From contig CAUYUJ010008591.1 of NCBI GenBank assembly GCA_963575745.1, positions 336,788 to 400,787 of the forward strand: 64,000 nt of DNA. Reading direction: 5' to 3'. The position numbers and the translations under genes were made by a program. The DNA is from Prorocentrum cordatum. Taxonomy: Eukaryota > Sar > Dinophyceae > Prorocentrales > Prorocentraceae. Positions 20,592-30,545 of the stretch are shown piece by piece. The first letter of the stretch is position 1; each line of letters opens with the position of its first letter. Under the pieces are notes generated by a model. That model had not been told where the DNA came from, did no database searches, and saw only the letters and a program-made list of their open reading frames with translations.

Positions 20592-22270
20592 TCAGATTGG
20601 GCCGCTGTGCGGATTAACGCAGCACGTGGCATCACCTCTAAAGGGAGGCTCGGTTTTCATGCCAACTTCTGTGGCTTTCAGGAGTATCGTGGGGGGGATG
20701 CTGGGCCTTGGAGCCCAAGTCAGTAACTGCTGTGCTTCTCGCCCTTGGGAAAGGGCCTCACGCGTGACGACGTGAAACTGGCTGACGTGCGAGCAGACCG
20801 AGCCTGCGAACATGTTGTGCGCTGCACAGGCAGCGGTAAGGCCTGTAGCCAAAGCCTTGACCTCGCCTCCGCGGGCACGCAGCATTTGCCCGACACGTGA
20901 CCAAGCAATCTGCGGTGCAAGTAGCCCCACCTCCACCCCCCAATATAGACCTAGCCCAGCAATAGCACAAATAATCTGGTCGAAAGCGAAGGTGGATAAC
21001 AAGCCACTAAGAGGATCCCCTTGTTTGACCCCGCGTAGAGCCCAGGAACCACCAACGTCGGAGGCCCGTATGATTATACTACACCACACACGCTTGCGCA
21101 GTGAAAGGATACAGCTGATGAAGAAAACAGGGGAACCCCATCGTCGTAGCACGAAAAAATCCATAAATTGCGCACAGACGGAAAGGCGCTCTTCATGTCA
21201 AACAGGGCGCCTCCAGCAGCCTGAGAGTTATCAAGCGCTTGTCGCATCATCAATCGGCCGTTGAATTCGACCATGATGTCGTCGGCGAGCGAGCGACCCG
21301 AAATTCGCCGGCCCAACGGGCCAGAGGCGTGCTAAGATCTCCGGTAACTGGTAAACAGTATTTCTTGTTCGCGCGCGCGGGGCGGCCCCTGGGGGCCCCC
21401 GGGTCAAAAGCACCCCGGGCGGGGCCCGGGGCACTCCCCCAAATCCTCCAGGATCGCCCCAAGAGGGCCCCAAGAGGCCCCCAACACAATCGGTCCGAGA
21501 CGCCCGAAGATCGCTCCACGACGCCCAAGATGGCCTCCGGACGGCCCAAGACGTCTCCAAGATGGCCCAAGAAGCCTCCAAGATGCCCCAAGAGGCCTCC
21601 TAGAGAACTCCCAGGAGGGCCCCAAGAGACAAAAACCTGTGCTTTTCCTTTGGTGGTGGACAGATTTGGGCGTTTCAACCTTTTCGGTTCCCCGACGCCC
21701 CTAAACGGCTCAAGAGGCCTCCAAGATCGCCCCAAGAGGGCCCAAGAGGCCCCCAAGAGGGCCCCAAGACGGCCCAAGACGGCTCCAAGACGGCCCCAGA
21801 GGCCTCCAGGACGTCCCAAGAGGGCCCCAAGAACGCCCCCAACACTACACAGCTCCCGACGCCGCAGCTCCACACTGCAAACGACCACTCTGACAGGCGA
21901 CCACGGTGCGACATTATGGGCCGGCGGAATGAGCGAAGCGATTAAATAAACCCACGCTGACCAGTATGAACTAGCGAACTGCGTGAGCGGATATGCGATA
22001 CATGTCGAGACGATCTTATTGTCGGTGTTACTGAGGGCGAGCGGCCGCGTGTCTCCACGCGCTTTAGCAACATCCCCAGGAGCGACGGCTAACTTGGAAT
22101 AGTTGAAATTATCACACAGCTCCTGGGCATTCATGAAGGCAAGATAGTGCCCCCATAGGGCCTGCTCGACCTTGGATTTGAGGGCGTCGAAAAACTGGTC
22201 TTCAGTCAGGATCCAGGGAAACCTTTGGCGGGTGGAGTTGGTGAACTGGTAGTTGTCGGTGCGGGGGGGG
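20592..22270 (-). pseudogene. LINE reverse transcriptase, interrupted and frameshifted
   Basis: Motifs on the minus strand in order: TRPLALSNTDNKIVSTCIA (22050-21994); HTGQRGFI, reached by a frame change near 21955; then a ~0.6-kb inserted repeat; GRSLADDIMVEFNGR (21300-21255); GGALFDMKSAFPSV with the first catalytic Asp (about 21214-21173); GVKQGDPLSG (21032-21003). At the expected place of the Y-x-D-D box another frame gives CTADCLVTC (about 20920), so the second catalytic acidic pair appears mutated. This would be the polymerase of the LINE, making cDNA from its RNA. With at least two frameshifts, an insertion and a damaged active site it cannot be active. Confidence 0.85.
21310..21925. 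repeat. family M array inserted in the LINE reverse transcriptase
   Basis: Arrays of AAGAGGCCCCCAAGAGGGCC-like units in two blocks (21400-21610 and 21710-21845). They are separated by a less GC-rich spacer with CTTTGGTGGTGGACAGATTT and CAACCTTTTCGGTTCCCCGA. The same block-spacer-block plan occurs at 48540-48965 and, in the opposite direction, at 54478-55060 and 56225-56960. The reverse-transcriptase reading stops on one side and resumes on the other, and ATTCGCCGGCCCA at the left edge is the near-inverse of the sequence at the right edge, so this is an insertion. Confidence 0.7.
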
Positions 22271-22283
22271 GGGGGGGGGGGGG
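22261..22283. repeat. poly(G) run
   Basis: A run of about 23 bases that is almost all G, inside the LINE between the endonuclease and reverse-transcriptase parts. Confidence 0.9.
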
Positions 22284-22289
22284 TCCAAG

Positions 22290-22612
22290 GATCTGGAAGC
22301 CCCCGTGAAGTCAACCTCGGCCCGAGAAAACATGTTGCCCCGGTATTCGGAGAGCTTTTGACACATGGCAGCGTCCTCGATAAGCTCAGACCCATTGTCG
22401 TCTATGACAGCAGCAAGGAAGATCTTCGGGCGACTCTTGGCCCGTGCATGCGATAGCCTTCGAATTATGGCGAGATGCTGTTCTTTCTTAGATGGCGCCA
22501 TATCGCGAGCAGCCTCTCCCCGCTCTTCGGCGACAAGCGCCCGCCTGGTAAGATCGTTAAAATGCGCACGGAGCCCAGGTCTGTCCGTCCATTCACAGCG
22601 AGCGCCATCAAA

Positions 22613-22695
<83 letters not shown>

Positions 22696-23737
22696 GAGGA
22701 TAAACACGAAGAACAGATTTAGCTTTACCGAGAAGGTGACGGAGAAGAGCAGGACACGAATATTGGCAGGCATGGGCGGGTAGGGAACGAGCAACACGCA
22801 ATGACTTCAAAGAACGCGCCAAGCGCTCTTCATCAGTGGCAGCACCGTCTGAGAGCACATCACAAATTTGCACAGCAGCATGCTTCATGACCTGTCTTAT
22901 TTCCTGGAGTCGGTCGTTGGGGTGAGCGGAGAGGTCCGAAGGATGTAGTAGATGGGATACATGAGCATAAAACCGTGGGTGCCTTGCAATCCAAGGTGGG
23001 ATATTGTGTGAACGCTGTCTGTGATCAGTGCTCTGAAGTTTAAGATATAGAGGGGCATGGTCAGAGGGCTTGCGGAGGTCTGTAAGGGGCCAACTTGTGG
23101 AACTTTCAGGAGCCGGGTCAAGAACATCTGCAGTAGGTAAATTAATAGATATACGATCCAAGCGTGCCAGCGAAAAAGCGTCACCAGTCTTCACTCGATG
23201 CGCGAAAGAGGCGGGGGCAATCTCGAGCAGGGAGGGGAAGCACTTCCTAAACTCAGTCGCAGACCTGGGCGGCGCATACCGCTCCATATCTCCCAGAACA
23301 GAGTACCTAACATCACCAGTTTCTAGGAAATTGAAATCGCCAAGAAGAAATACTGTGGTGGTCGCTGCCGAACACATCGCACGCTTCACTCTCTGAAACT
23401 GACCAATCAGTTCACCACGCGTGAGCCCTGGGACAAAGTGAACGTTGATAATCTGGAGTGAAGCGAGCGCCCCATACAATCTCAAAGACGCGATTCTCCC
23501 CTTCGCAATCTCTGAGAAGGCTACCCTGTCAAACTGGTTCCTAAGCGACTTCCGAATACTGGTGATGACACCTCCAGCTCCTGGTTGATCAACGCAGAAG
23601 CTGCCAAAATGAAGGTGGTCCTTAACACTTCTCTCAAGCGTGTGCACATCACCCTTCGTGCCGTGCGTTTCCTGCATGCATGCAGCGCCGCGAACACTCA
23701 TAAGGTCACTCACACACTTATACGTACGAGCTTGCAT
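22290..23737 (-). pseudogene. LINE AP-type endonuclease and linker
   Basis: A minus-strand frame of about 480 codons beginning at an ATG (23737). It carries the endonuclease/exonuclease/phosphatase signature: ACMQETHG with the catalytic Glu at residue 23, LLGDFNF (133-136), ARLDRISINL (~192) and PSDHAPLYLKL with the catalytic His at 227. In L1-type elements this domain nicks the target DNA that primes reverse transcription. After the domain the frame crosses a (GA)n tract (22617-22692) that adds a Ser-Leu run, then continues as a helical linker toward the reverse transcriptase. The motif residues are intact, so the endonuclease part is the best-kept piece of the element. Confidence 0.85.
22617..22692. 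repeat. (GA)n microsatellite inside the LINE
   Basis: About 75 bp of pure GA, continuing into GGAGGAGGA. An expansion within the LINE coding sequence. Confidence 0.95.
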
Positions 23738-23886
23738 GTCATATCTGGCAAATACGGTATGGGCCCAGGTCCACCTTCAGTGCTGCCTGAGCTGGAGTCG
23801 GAGCTGGAGCCGGACGAGGAGGGAGGAGAGGGACTGTACACAGGCACAGCACGCTGGGAAGCATTAGTCGCTTGCGAGGGAAGCCT

Positions 23887-24893
23887 TCAGATCTGCATAT
23901 TCTCGCCTTCTGGTGACGGAGGAGTCTCGGTCTCGAGAATCGCCACGCTCGTCTCCTTGCTGATCCCCCACTCCTCGAGCTCGACGAAGTTGGGTTCGAA
24001 GCAGAAATGCTCCTCACCGTTGCGGATGTTCACCTGCTTGATCTCGATCAGGTTCCAGACGTCTGTGTCGTTCTTGACCCTCATCACCCCTCTGGACCCG
24101 TCGATGCCGCGCTAGCAGTCGGGCGACCACAAGTAAGATGCCTGCAAGGGCTCGCGCACAGGGAGGTACGTCTTGTGGAACGCACGCATCTTGTTACGAA
24201 CAGGTTGCGGGAGGTCTGCCCGCACGCGTAGTTGATATTGAGCTTGTGACCGAGGATCCGTCCAAACCACTCCCACACGGTTAGCCTCACTCTGAAAAGC
24301 TGCAGCGTCACTCTTGTTCGTGAAAATGATTTGGTAACTCTGAGCAATTGCGAAGAACTTCGTTTCCAAATTGGCGAGGAGGTCGGGGAACTGCGCTTTC
24401 AGGCCATCAAAGTAAAGCCGTCGAACTCGCTCAAGCACAGGACGAGGAAAGTGGCCAATGAACTTAGTGGTCGGGTCACCGCCTGTGTCATCTTCTCCGC
24501 GACGACGCCTGTTTCCGTCACCATTGACGAGTCGAGATGCCACGGGTGCTGGGTCCCAGATGGTGTGGAAGCAGCCGACGATGCTGGACGATTTGATCGT
24601 AGCATCTGCAGCTCCTGCCCTTGTAGTTGCTGTATCTTGACAACATCCTTGAGCTGGTTGGTCAACGCGGTGATGTGGCTCTCGACGGTGCCAACATGTT
24701 GGGACAGGGTGCACACGTTGGTCTCGATGGCAAGGAAGCGAGTTTCGAGCTGCGTCTGCAACCCCGAGACTGTGTTCTGAATCGCCTGCGTCAGCTGCGC
24801 GATCACATCGGCGGAGTCTCCCATGGCGGCGGTGCCAGAGGACTGAAATTCGAACAGAAGAAACGGAAGGTGTCCGCTTGGGAACGACCCCAA
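23887..24893 (-). pseudogene. LINE ORF1 (coiled-coil nucleic-acid-binding protein), frameshifted
   Basis: Three successive frames. 24893-24650 contains MGDSADVIAQLTQAIQN and a long heptad coiled coil through ETRFLAIETNVCTLSQHV and ITALTNQLKDVV. 24545-24112 contains PVLERVRRLYFDGLKAQFPD, then QIIFTNKSDAAAFQSEANRV and YQLRVRADLPQPVRNKM. 24087-23887 contains VWNLIEIKQVNIRNGEEHF. A coiled coil followed by an RNA-binding-like fold and a C-terminal domain is the plan of L1 ORF1 proteins, which trimerise and coat element RNA. Frame changes near 24540 and 24110 indicate decay. The likely start ATG is at about 24824, 120 bases after the spliced-leader relics. Confidence 0.75.
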
Positions 24894-24944
24894 GAACGCT
24901 CTTTCAAGAAGAGCTGCCCGCCCAGGTGCCTGCCCCTGATGGCA

Positions 24945-24981
24945 CTTGAGCCAAAATGGCTTGAGCCAAAATGGCTACGCG
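24945..24981 (-). other. spliced-leader relic pair (one full-length, one 15-nt)
   Basis: On the minus strand, 24981-24960 is a 22-base spliced leader with one mismatch (GCGTAGCCATTTTGGCTC, then AAG). It is followed directly by CCATTTTGGCTCAAG (24959-24945). The dinoflagellate leader contains an internal TAG just before CCATTTTGG. When a reinserted cDNA is trans-spliced again at that TAG, a 15-nt remnant is left behind the new leader, which is the arrangement seen here. Confidence 0.9.
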
Positions 24982-24999
24982 GAAGAGGAGGAGGAGGAG

Positions 25000-25065
25000 C
25001 CAAAATTGGCCTGAGCCAAAATGGCTTGAGGCCAAAATGGCTTGAGCCAAAATTGGCTTGAGGAA
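25000..25065 (-). other. four further spliced-leader relics
   Basis: Minus-strand order: CTCAAGCCAATTTTGG, CTCAAGCCATTTTGG, CCTCAAGCCATTTTGG and CTCAGGCCAATTTTGG, each a 15-nt-type relic with one or two changes. A short (TCC)n separates them from the pair at 24945-24981. The accumulated changes suggest these outer relics are old or copied with errors. Confidence 0.8.
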
Positions 25066-25137
25066 GAGGAAGAGGAGGAGGAGGAGGAGGAGGAGGAGGA
25101 GGAGGAGGAGGAGGAGGAGGAGGAGGAGGAGGAGGAG

Positions 25138-25179
<42 letters not shown>

Positions 25180-25185
25180 GAGGGA
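25066..25185. repeat. (GAG)n(GAC)n microsatellite
   Basis: About 70 bp of GAG followed by about 45 bp of GAC, directly 5' of the spliced-leader relics. Confidence 0.95.
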
Positions 25186-25556
25186 CGCACATCGGCGGCG
25201 AGCCCCGGGGTCCCCCTCGCTCGCCGTCCCTCCTTGGCGGGCGCGCAGGGCCACGGCTGGACATGCAGGAGGTCGCTGGGGCCCGGCAGCGCCGGCGGCG
25301 CGCGCCCGGCGGGCCTCCAGAGGCAGCAGACGTCGTCGTCCTCGGAGTCGTAGCTCTCCACGTCTGGCGCCAGGTCCGGGCAGGAGACGTCATCGGCGAT
25401 CTGCCCAGAGATCCGACGCTCCAGCAAAAATTGGAGCGGCGGGTTTCTGGCCGCTTTCGGACTCTGGGGGCCCTCGCCGGGCCTCGGGACCGTCAAAAAC
25501 CGACTCAGGACAAAAAGCCGGCTCTGGGGAAGTGATCCAGACCTCCGGGGCGCACA

Positions 25557-25699
25557 TCGGCGGCGAGCGTGGGCGGGAAGTGAGAAGGGGATGGCCATAT
25601 CAGAGGGCTCAGAAGTGCCCTGGCCTTCTGACAAGTTTTCTACGTCTTCCCGGAAGACACAGAAAACTTCTCACTTCCCCCCGTCGCTCGCCGCCGACC
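25557..25699. mobile_element. family B fold-back element, copy
   Basis: CGGCGGCGAGCGTGGGCGGG at the left and CCCCGTCGCTCGCCGCCG at the right. Inverted arms CTGACAAGTTTTCTACGTC and CAGAAAACTTCTCACTTCCC lie inside. Confidence 0.8.
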
Positions 25700-26555
25700 C
25701 ACGCATCGGAAAAGTTGGAGCGGCTGGACGTCTGGGTGGTCCTGGCGGGCCCCTGCGCCGTAGGTCAGCAGGCAGGGGCTGGAGCTGGTCCGCCGCAGCG
25801 GCACGCTGACAGCGCTGTCTTCGGCGTCGCCGTCGGCCAGCAGCTCGAGGAAGGTGTTCTTGACGGTCGTCCTCATGCTCGTGATGGTAGTCGTGGCAAC
25901 CGCAGGTGCCATAAAGACGGTGTAAGCCCAGACCTCCGCGGATATGACGGTTTCCGCCCGGCGGCTTCTCCACCCACCTCGGCCTACGGGGCCCGTTCTC
26001 GGGTCAGGGACCATCACAGATGGACCCTAGACGAACACCCCTCCCCCTCGGAAAAGGGCTCGGGACCTCTGGGGCAGCGGATGGGAAAAATCATACCGGC
26101 GGACGTCGGGGAATGTTATGGAACGGGAAATTGGATGTTGCTTCCGTGAAGAGCGCGGTCCTGGCGCACGTGTTTCCGCGGCGGACAGGTCGGAGTGCAA
26201 GCCACACCGGCCGTGCCTTGAGCCGGGAATGGGTACGGTGAGGCTTCCTCGGCGTCTTGGCAAGATCGTTGACGCCGTGCAGCACTTCTACGGATGGGGG
26301 GGGCAGGTCCCTCTCAAAGCGGAGGTACCGCTGGAAAGTGCCCTAATCGTTCTTGGCTTTGCCCTTGAAGGCATCTGTTGACTGTGGATCCCTCACAGCA
26401 TCGGATCTCGCCCGAACGGCAGGCCGCGGGGCGTTCGTCTGTCAGGCGGGCCCACTCCCGCACTCGGACTCGTGAGCACTTTCATCGTCCTATGCGAGGA
26501 GGGGGCTCAGGACGCGGTTGCGTTCTTGCCTCACCGTTTTACGCACATGTGGCTT
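25700..26555. other. no recognisable gene
   Basis: GC-rich sequence with many overlapping frames; none gives a recognisable protein. Confidence 0.4.
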
Positions 26556-26562
26556 GCTCTGG

Positions 26563-26605
26563 TCCTCCATCTTCCTCCTCCTCCTCCTCCTCCTCCTCCT
26601 CCTCA
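26563..26605. repeat. (CTC)n microsatellite
   Basis: Short CTC run. Confidence 0.85.
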
Positions 26606-26821
26606 GTCTCCGCCTCCTCTCCATAGTCCCTCGTTCCTCCTCTTCGTCCCTCCTCTCCGAAATTCTCGCCGCCGCCGCCGCTACGACTGCCAGTGGCCCC
26701 TGGCAAGCTGCGAGGTTTGCCGCTCGCGCGCGCGCAACGTCCTCGCGCAAGCAGCCCCTCGACGGGGCAGGAGAGAGGACGGATGCGGCCCGGCGAGGGA
26801 GGGGATACGGTCGGGAACTTC

Positions 26822-27020
26822 GGGATAGCGTGTCGCACCGCCGGCCCCAGCGACACGCCATGTCCTGCGAGTGGATAGCTTGTCGCTCCGCTCTGCGGGG
26901 CGGGAGGCTGGGAAAAGCTCGGGACGTTGGCGCCTGGGGACTGGGAAGTGGATAGCGTGTCGCGCCGAAGCGTGGTGGGCCAGAACCGGCGGAGCGACAC
27001 GCTATCCAGAAGCTCCCGAC
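26822..27020. mobile_element. family D inverted-repeat element, copy 1
   Basis: GGATAGCGTGTCGC at the left is the inverse of GCGACACGCTATCC at the right. The interior has GGATAGCTTGTCGCTCCGCT, GGGGCGGGAGGCTGGGAAAA and CGTGGTGGGCCAGAACCGGC. This copy is uninterrupted and serves as the reference for the nested insertion at 59.7 kb. The third copy is near 62370-62680. Confidence 0.7.
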
Positions 27021-27332
27021 CGTCAGGAGGTATGGCGGGGAGAGGGCGAGGAGGAATCCCGCTCCCGAGCGCACATGGTGACATACTCTCCCGACATGCC
27101 CTGCACCGACCGCGCACTGCGCTTCAGTTACACAGGAGGAGGCTACTCCTCCTGCCATACGCTGGCCGGTATTGAACCCCTTCGAACCAGAAAGGCCATA
27201 CATGGACAATCGAGGTTTTGCTTGTGCTCCTGCCCCTCCTGCCCCTCTGCATCCGCCTACACATCCCGATCATTTCTCATCCCTATCGCCCCCCTCCCTG
27301 CTCCGCAGGCACCCCGCACTTCTCCGTATGCA

Positions 27333-27427
27333 GTCCTCCTCCTCTCCTCCTCCTCCTCCTCCTCCTCCTCCTCCTCTTCCTCCTCCTCCTCCTCCTCCTC
27401 CTCCTCCTCCTCCTCCTCCTCCTCCTC
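27333..27427. repeat. (CTC)n microsatellite
   Basis: Almost uninterrupted CTC with two CTT steps. Confidence 0.95.
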
Positions 27428-27577
27428 GTGCCCCCCCCCCCCTCGTCCCCTCGCCGCCCGCCCCTGCGCGCCCCTCGGCGCCGCAGCCCGCAGCGCCAGG
27501 AGCGTGGCGACCCCTCCGAGCGGGGCGGCGAGCGCACGCCCTCTCATGGGTAGGCGCGCCGCTCCCGGCGGGGCAGG

Positions 27578-27579
<2 letters not shown>

Positions 27580-27644
<65 letters not shown>

Positions 27645-27755
27645 GGAGGAGGAGGAGGAAGAGGAGGACGAGGACGCGGAGGAGGAAGAGGATGACGAGG
27701 ACGCGGAGGAGGAGGAGGAGAAGGAGGAGGAGGAGGAGGAGGAGGAGGAGGAGGG
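27580..27755. repeat. (GAT)n(GAG)n microsatellite
   Basis: About 60 bp of GAT, then GAG with GAC and GCG interruptions. The two purine-rich blocks adjoin without a spacer. Confidence 0.95.
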
Positions 27756-27915
27756 CGAGGAGGGCCAGCTCAGTGGGCGCCGCGAGCGTGCCCGGCGGGC
27801 CCCGCCGCGCCCTTGGCGCACAGTCCCTGCCTGCGGGGCTTGCGCGGGATCACGACGGGGGGGCGCGGCGCGGAGCAGCCGTGGTCGGACCAAGGACAGA
27901 AGAATACCCTTCAAA

Positions 27916-28010
27916 ATGATCATGAGACCCTCCGCTGGCCCAAACATCCCAAACCCTCAGATCACTCGAAGGCCCCCGACCCCAGGATGCACAAATAAGA
28001 CGGCATAGAT
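27916..28010. repeat. family H repeat, diverged copy
   Basis: GAGACCCTCCGCTGGCCCAA and CCTCAGATCACTCGAAGG match the units at 45960-46275. Confidence 0.5.
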
Positions 28011-28474
28011 GAAGTGCGCCCAGGGCCACACAAACAAATAGAAGCACATCCCAGGATTCCGAATCCAAGGTTTTTGACACCGCGTTCATGTTTCAACCTT
28101 GAACCGATGGCGGCCCCGATCTTTCGAGGTTGAATTCAGTCGGGCCCGGTGGCGTCATCGCGTCCCTCAGTGCTTCCGCGTCGCAGACTTCGACCTTGAA
28201 CACCATCGCTGGCGTCGCCGGCGGGCCAACGCCGCATGAACCCGCAACGGAACAATAAACTGCGGGCGATACTTGCGTCCAGATCCATTGCAGCTTGGAG
28301 TTCTGGGCTCCCCTCCCGAGAAGCACGAATCGTACTGGGACGTGAATGATCATCTGCCCCTAGAGCCTCGATGTTTATCCATATCCAGTGTGCCTCGGCC
28401 TTGCGGCGCCCCTTCCAACACAATTCATGTCCAAAACGGCATACTCATCGAACCTCGAATATGTCCCTCCTGAT

Positions 28475-28812
28475 GATGCCCCTGTCCGTCCCTCTTCCGT
28501 GAACCCCATCCCGTCGTCCCGTCCAATTCATCCTCCTCCTCCTCGTCTCTCCTCCACCTCCGCCCCCTCCCGCATCCCCCTCCCCGTCCCCCCTGCCGCC
28601 CCCCATCTCTCGAGAAAAGGCGTACACATGAAACTGTCGACGATCCGCGCGGCCCGTCGACAGCTTCTGTTGACGCCGCTGTGTCTTCTCTCCAAAGAGG
28701 TGGAACGGGGAGGGGGATGCGGGAGGGGGCGGAGAGGGAGGGGAGAAGACGAGGAGGGCGAATGAGACGGGATGGGGTGGAGGAGGGAAGAGGGACGGGC
28801 AGGGGCATCGCT
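28475..28812. mobile_element. fold-back element with long inverted arms
   Basis: The left arm (28475-28605) reads GCCCCTGTCCGTCCCTCTTC and later CGCCCCCTCCCGCATCCCCC. The reverse complement of 28690-28812 reads GCCCCTGCCCGTCCCTCTTC and CGCCCCCTCCCGCATCCCCC. The arms are ~120 bp and diverge mainly by short gaps. A ~85-bp loop contains GTCGACGATCCGCG and CCCGTCGACAGC. No coding capacity. Confidence 0.75.
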
Positions 28813-29198
28813 AGGCAGGGACAGACCCGAGGGCACCCCCTTCCCCCCTAGAATCCTAGCGGACTGAGTCAAGAGCGGTCGGATCAAAGATCTAGGATTC
28901 TCAAAAGTGGGATTTCATCCCTTACTATAACAATACAGACTTAAAACGGGGTAATCTAAATTCCCGACGTAAAATCAAACGGCTTTAGAAATCCCACCGG
29001 GCGGGATTTGCCCCTGCTTATGCAAGATGATCGACTCTCAATGTATGGCGAAACTTTTGCAGCGCCGATGTAGTCGACGGTGCGCGGCGCTGCGCCTCGC
29101 CTGCGGCACTGCGGGGGTATGCCGGGGTCGTCCCCGAGCTGCCGCCGAAGAGAGCCGAGTGGTGTGGCCCGAAAGCCAGGGCTCCAGGGTTGGAGGGT
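28813..29198. other. no recognisable gene
   Basis: Partly AT-richer sequence (28880-28980) followed by GC-rich DNA. Nothing recognised. Confidence 0.4.
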
Positions 29199-29394
29199 CG
29201 GGCTGGGCGAAAGGGGGGGATAGCAAAAGGGGGGTTTGAGAATCAGCTCACGTAGCTGATTTTCCGGGCGCCTCCTGGCGCCGGAGGCGTCGATGTATCG
29301 AGGAATGGGCCCCTTGGTGGGGCCGAAGCCAGCTGCATGCAGCAAACTTTGTAACCCCCCGTTTTCCCAATCCCCCCCTTTCGTCTGGCCCGAG
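29199..29394. mobile_element. family A inverted-repeat element, copy 2
   Basis: Left end CGGGCTGGGCGAAAGGGGGG; reverse complement of the right end CGGGCCAGACGAAAGGGGGG. Same interior as copy 1. Confidence 0.9.
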
Positions 29395-29602
29395 AGGGGC
29401 GGGGAGGGGCGGGGCAACGATCGAGGCGCGGGCAGCGACGCCCTCGGGCACACTCGTCGGCGCCCGGCGGTCTTCAGGCCTCGGGGGGTGCCCTCCAGCG
29501 GCCCGCGCCTCGCCGCGGGCGCCCCCCAGGGGCCGCCGGAGAGCGCTGTGACTCGCGAGCGCCTCAGGGGCGAAGCTTGGCGAGGGACGGGGGGGGGATG
29601 CT

Positions 29603-29787
29603 CGGGTCGGGCGAAAGGGGGGGATCGCAACGGGGGGGTTTGAGAATCAGCTCACGTAGCTGATTTTCCCGGCGCCGGAGGCGGCTATGTATCGAGGAAT
29701 GGGCCCCTCGGTGAGGCCGAAACCAGCTGCATGCAGCAAATTTCGTAACCCCCCCTTTCCCAATCCCCCCCTGTCGTCCGGCCCGAG
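29603..29787. mobile_element. family A inverted-repeat element, copy 3
   Basis: Left end CGGGTCGGGCGAAAGGGGGG, right end CCTGTCGTCCGGCCCGA. It lies only 208 bp from copy 2 in the same orientation. The GGCGCC hairpin has lost one arm. Confidence 0.85.
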
Positions 29788-29911
29788 ATGCGGGGACGGG
29801 AGCGGAGGGGGAGGCTCAAAGACGAGGAGCAGGCCGAGCGGGTCGGGATGGGGTCGAGAGACCCTCCTCTTGCGCAGCTGTGTTCTAGAGCCCGGACTCT
29901 TGTGTATCTTC

Positions 29912-29913
29912 GT

Positions 29914-29950
<37 letters not shown>

Positions 29951-29965
29951 TCGTTCGTTCGTTGG
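29912..29965. repeat. (GTC)n and (GTTC)n microsatellites
   Basis: GTCGTCGTC followed by GTTCGTTCGTTC. Confidence 0.9.
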
Positions 29966-30116
29966 TTCGTCGTTCGCCCTCCCCCCCCGGGCCACAGAAG
30001 GGAACTCCTGGAGGAGGGAGGCGAAAGCCTCCTGTCCCTCCCAGTTCCTTGGTGCAAGAGCCAGGGCACGCGTGCCACTTTTTTCCCGAGACTTGGAGGG
30101 GGAAGGGGGAAGGATG

Positions 30117-30175
30117 CGGCGGAGGAGGAGGAGAAGGAGGAGGAGGAGGAGGAGGAGGAGGAGGAGGAGGAGGGG
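30117..30175. repeat. (GAG)n microsatellite
   Basis: GAG run with one AAG step. Confidence 0.9.
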
Positions 30176-30377
30176 GGAGCTTGGGTGCGTTCCCCGATGC
30201 ATGCCCGTCTGATGCCGAGTTCAAGGAGGCAGCAGCGGCGGGAGGCTCTCGGGAGGCCCGCCGAGCTACGAGCGAGGGGCCCAGGCAGGGCGGACAAACT
30301 GCTTGTCGAATCGTGACCTGTCGGGGGGCCCGCGTTTCAGGTCGCAGTGGAGGACAGCGGCGGGCGGTGCGACTTGG

Positions 30378-30545
30378 TGGCGAGCACAAGGGGGCAGGGG
30401 GAAGGGGGGAGGCTTCTCGGAAAGCAGGCTGCTTCTTAGAAGGCGCCGGCCCTACATCTACAGACGAGGCCCTTCGCCTTCTAAAGAGCAGGGGTGCTCC
30501 CAAGAAGCACTCCCCCCTCTCCGTACCCCCCACTGCGCGTGGCCG
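30378..30545. mobile_element. family B2 hairpin element, copy 2
   Basis: GGTGGCGAGCACAAGGGGGC, CAGGCTGCTTCTTAGAAGGC, the turn CCGGCCCTACATCTACAGAC, and the inverse arm CCTTCTAAAGAGCAGGGGTG. Confidence 0.8.

Larger units (their letters stand above)
19846..25065 (-). mobile_element. decayed LINE retrotransposon with spliced-leader relics at its 5' end
   Basis: Reading on the minus strand, the order is: spliced-leader relics (25065-24945), coiled-coil ORF1 (24893-23887), AP-type endonuclease (23737-22300), reverse transcriptase (22240-20592), and C-terminal region with a zinc knuckle (20553-19846). This is the order of L1-type elements. All parts carry frameshifts, simple-repeat expansions at 22261-22283 and 22617-22692, and a ~0.6-kb inserted repeat at about 21310-21925, so the copy is dead. 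The spliced-leader relics show that element RNA, or a host mRNA fused to it, was trans-spliced and copied back repeatedly. No poly(A) or target duplication could be fixed at the 3' end near 19850. Confidence 0.85.

Noticed and set aside
24904-25634. Poly-Ser and poly-Pro minus-strand frames
   Set aside because: They come from the (GAG)n(GAC)n tract. The meaningful signal there is the spliced-leader relics.
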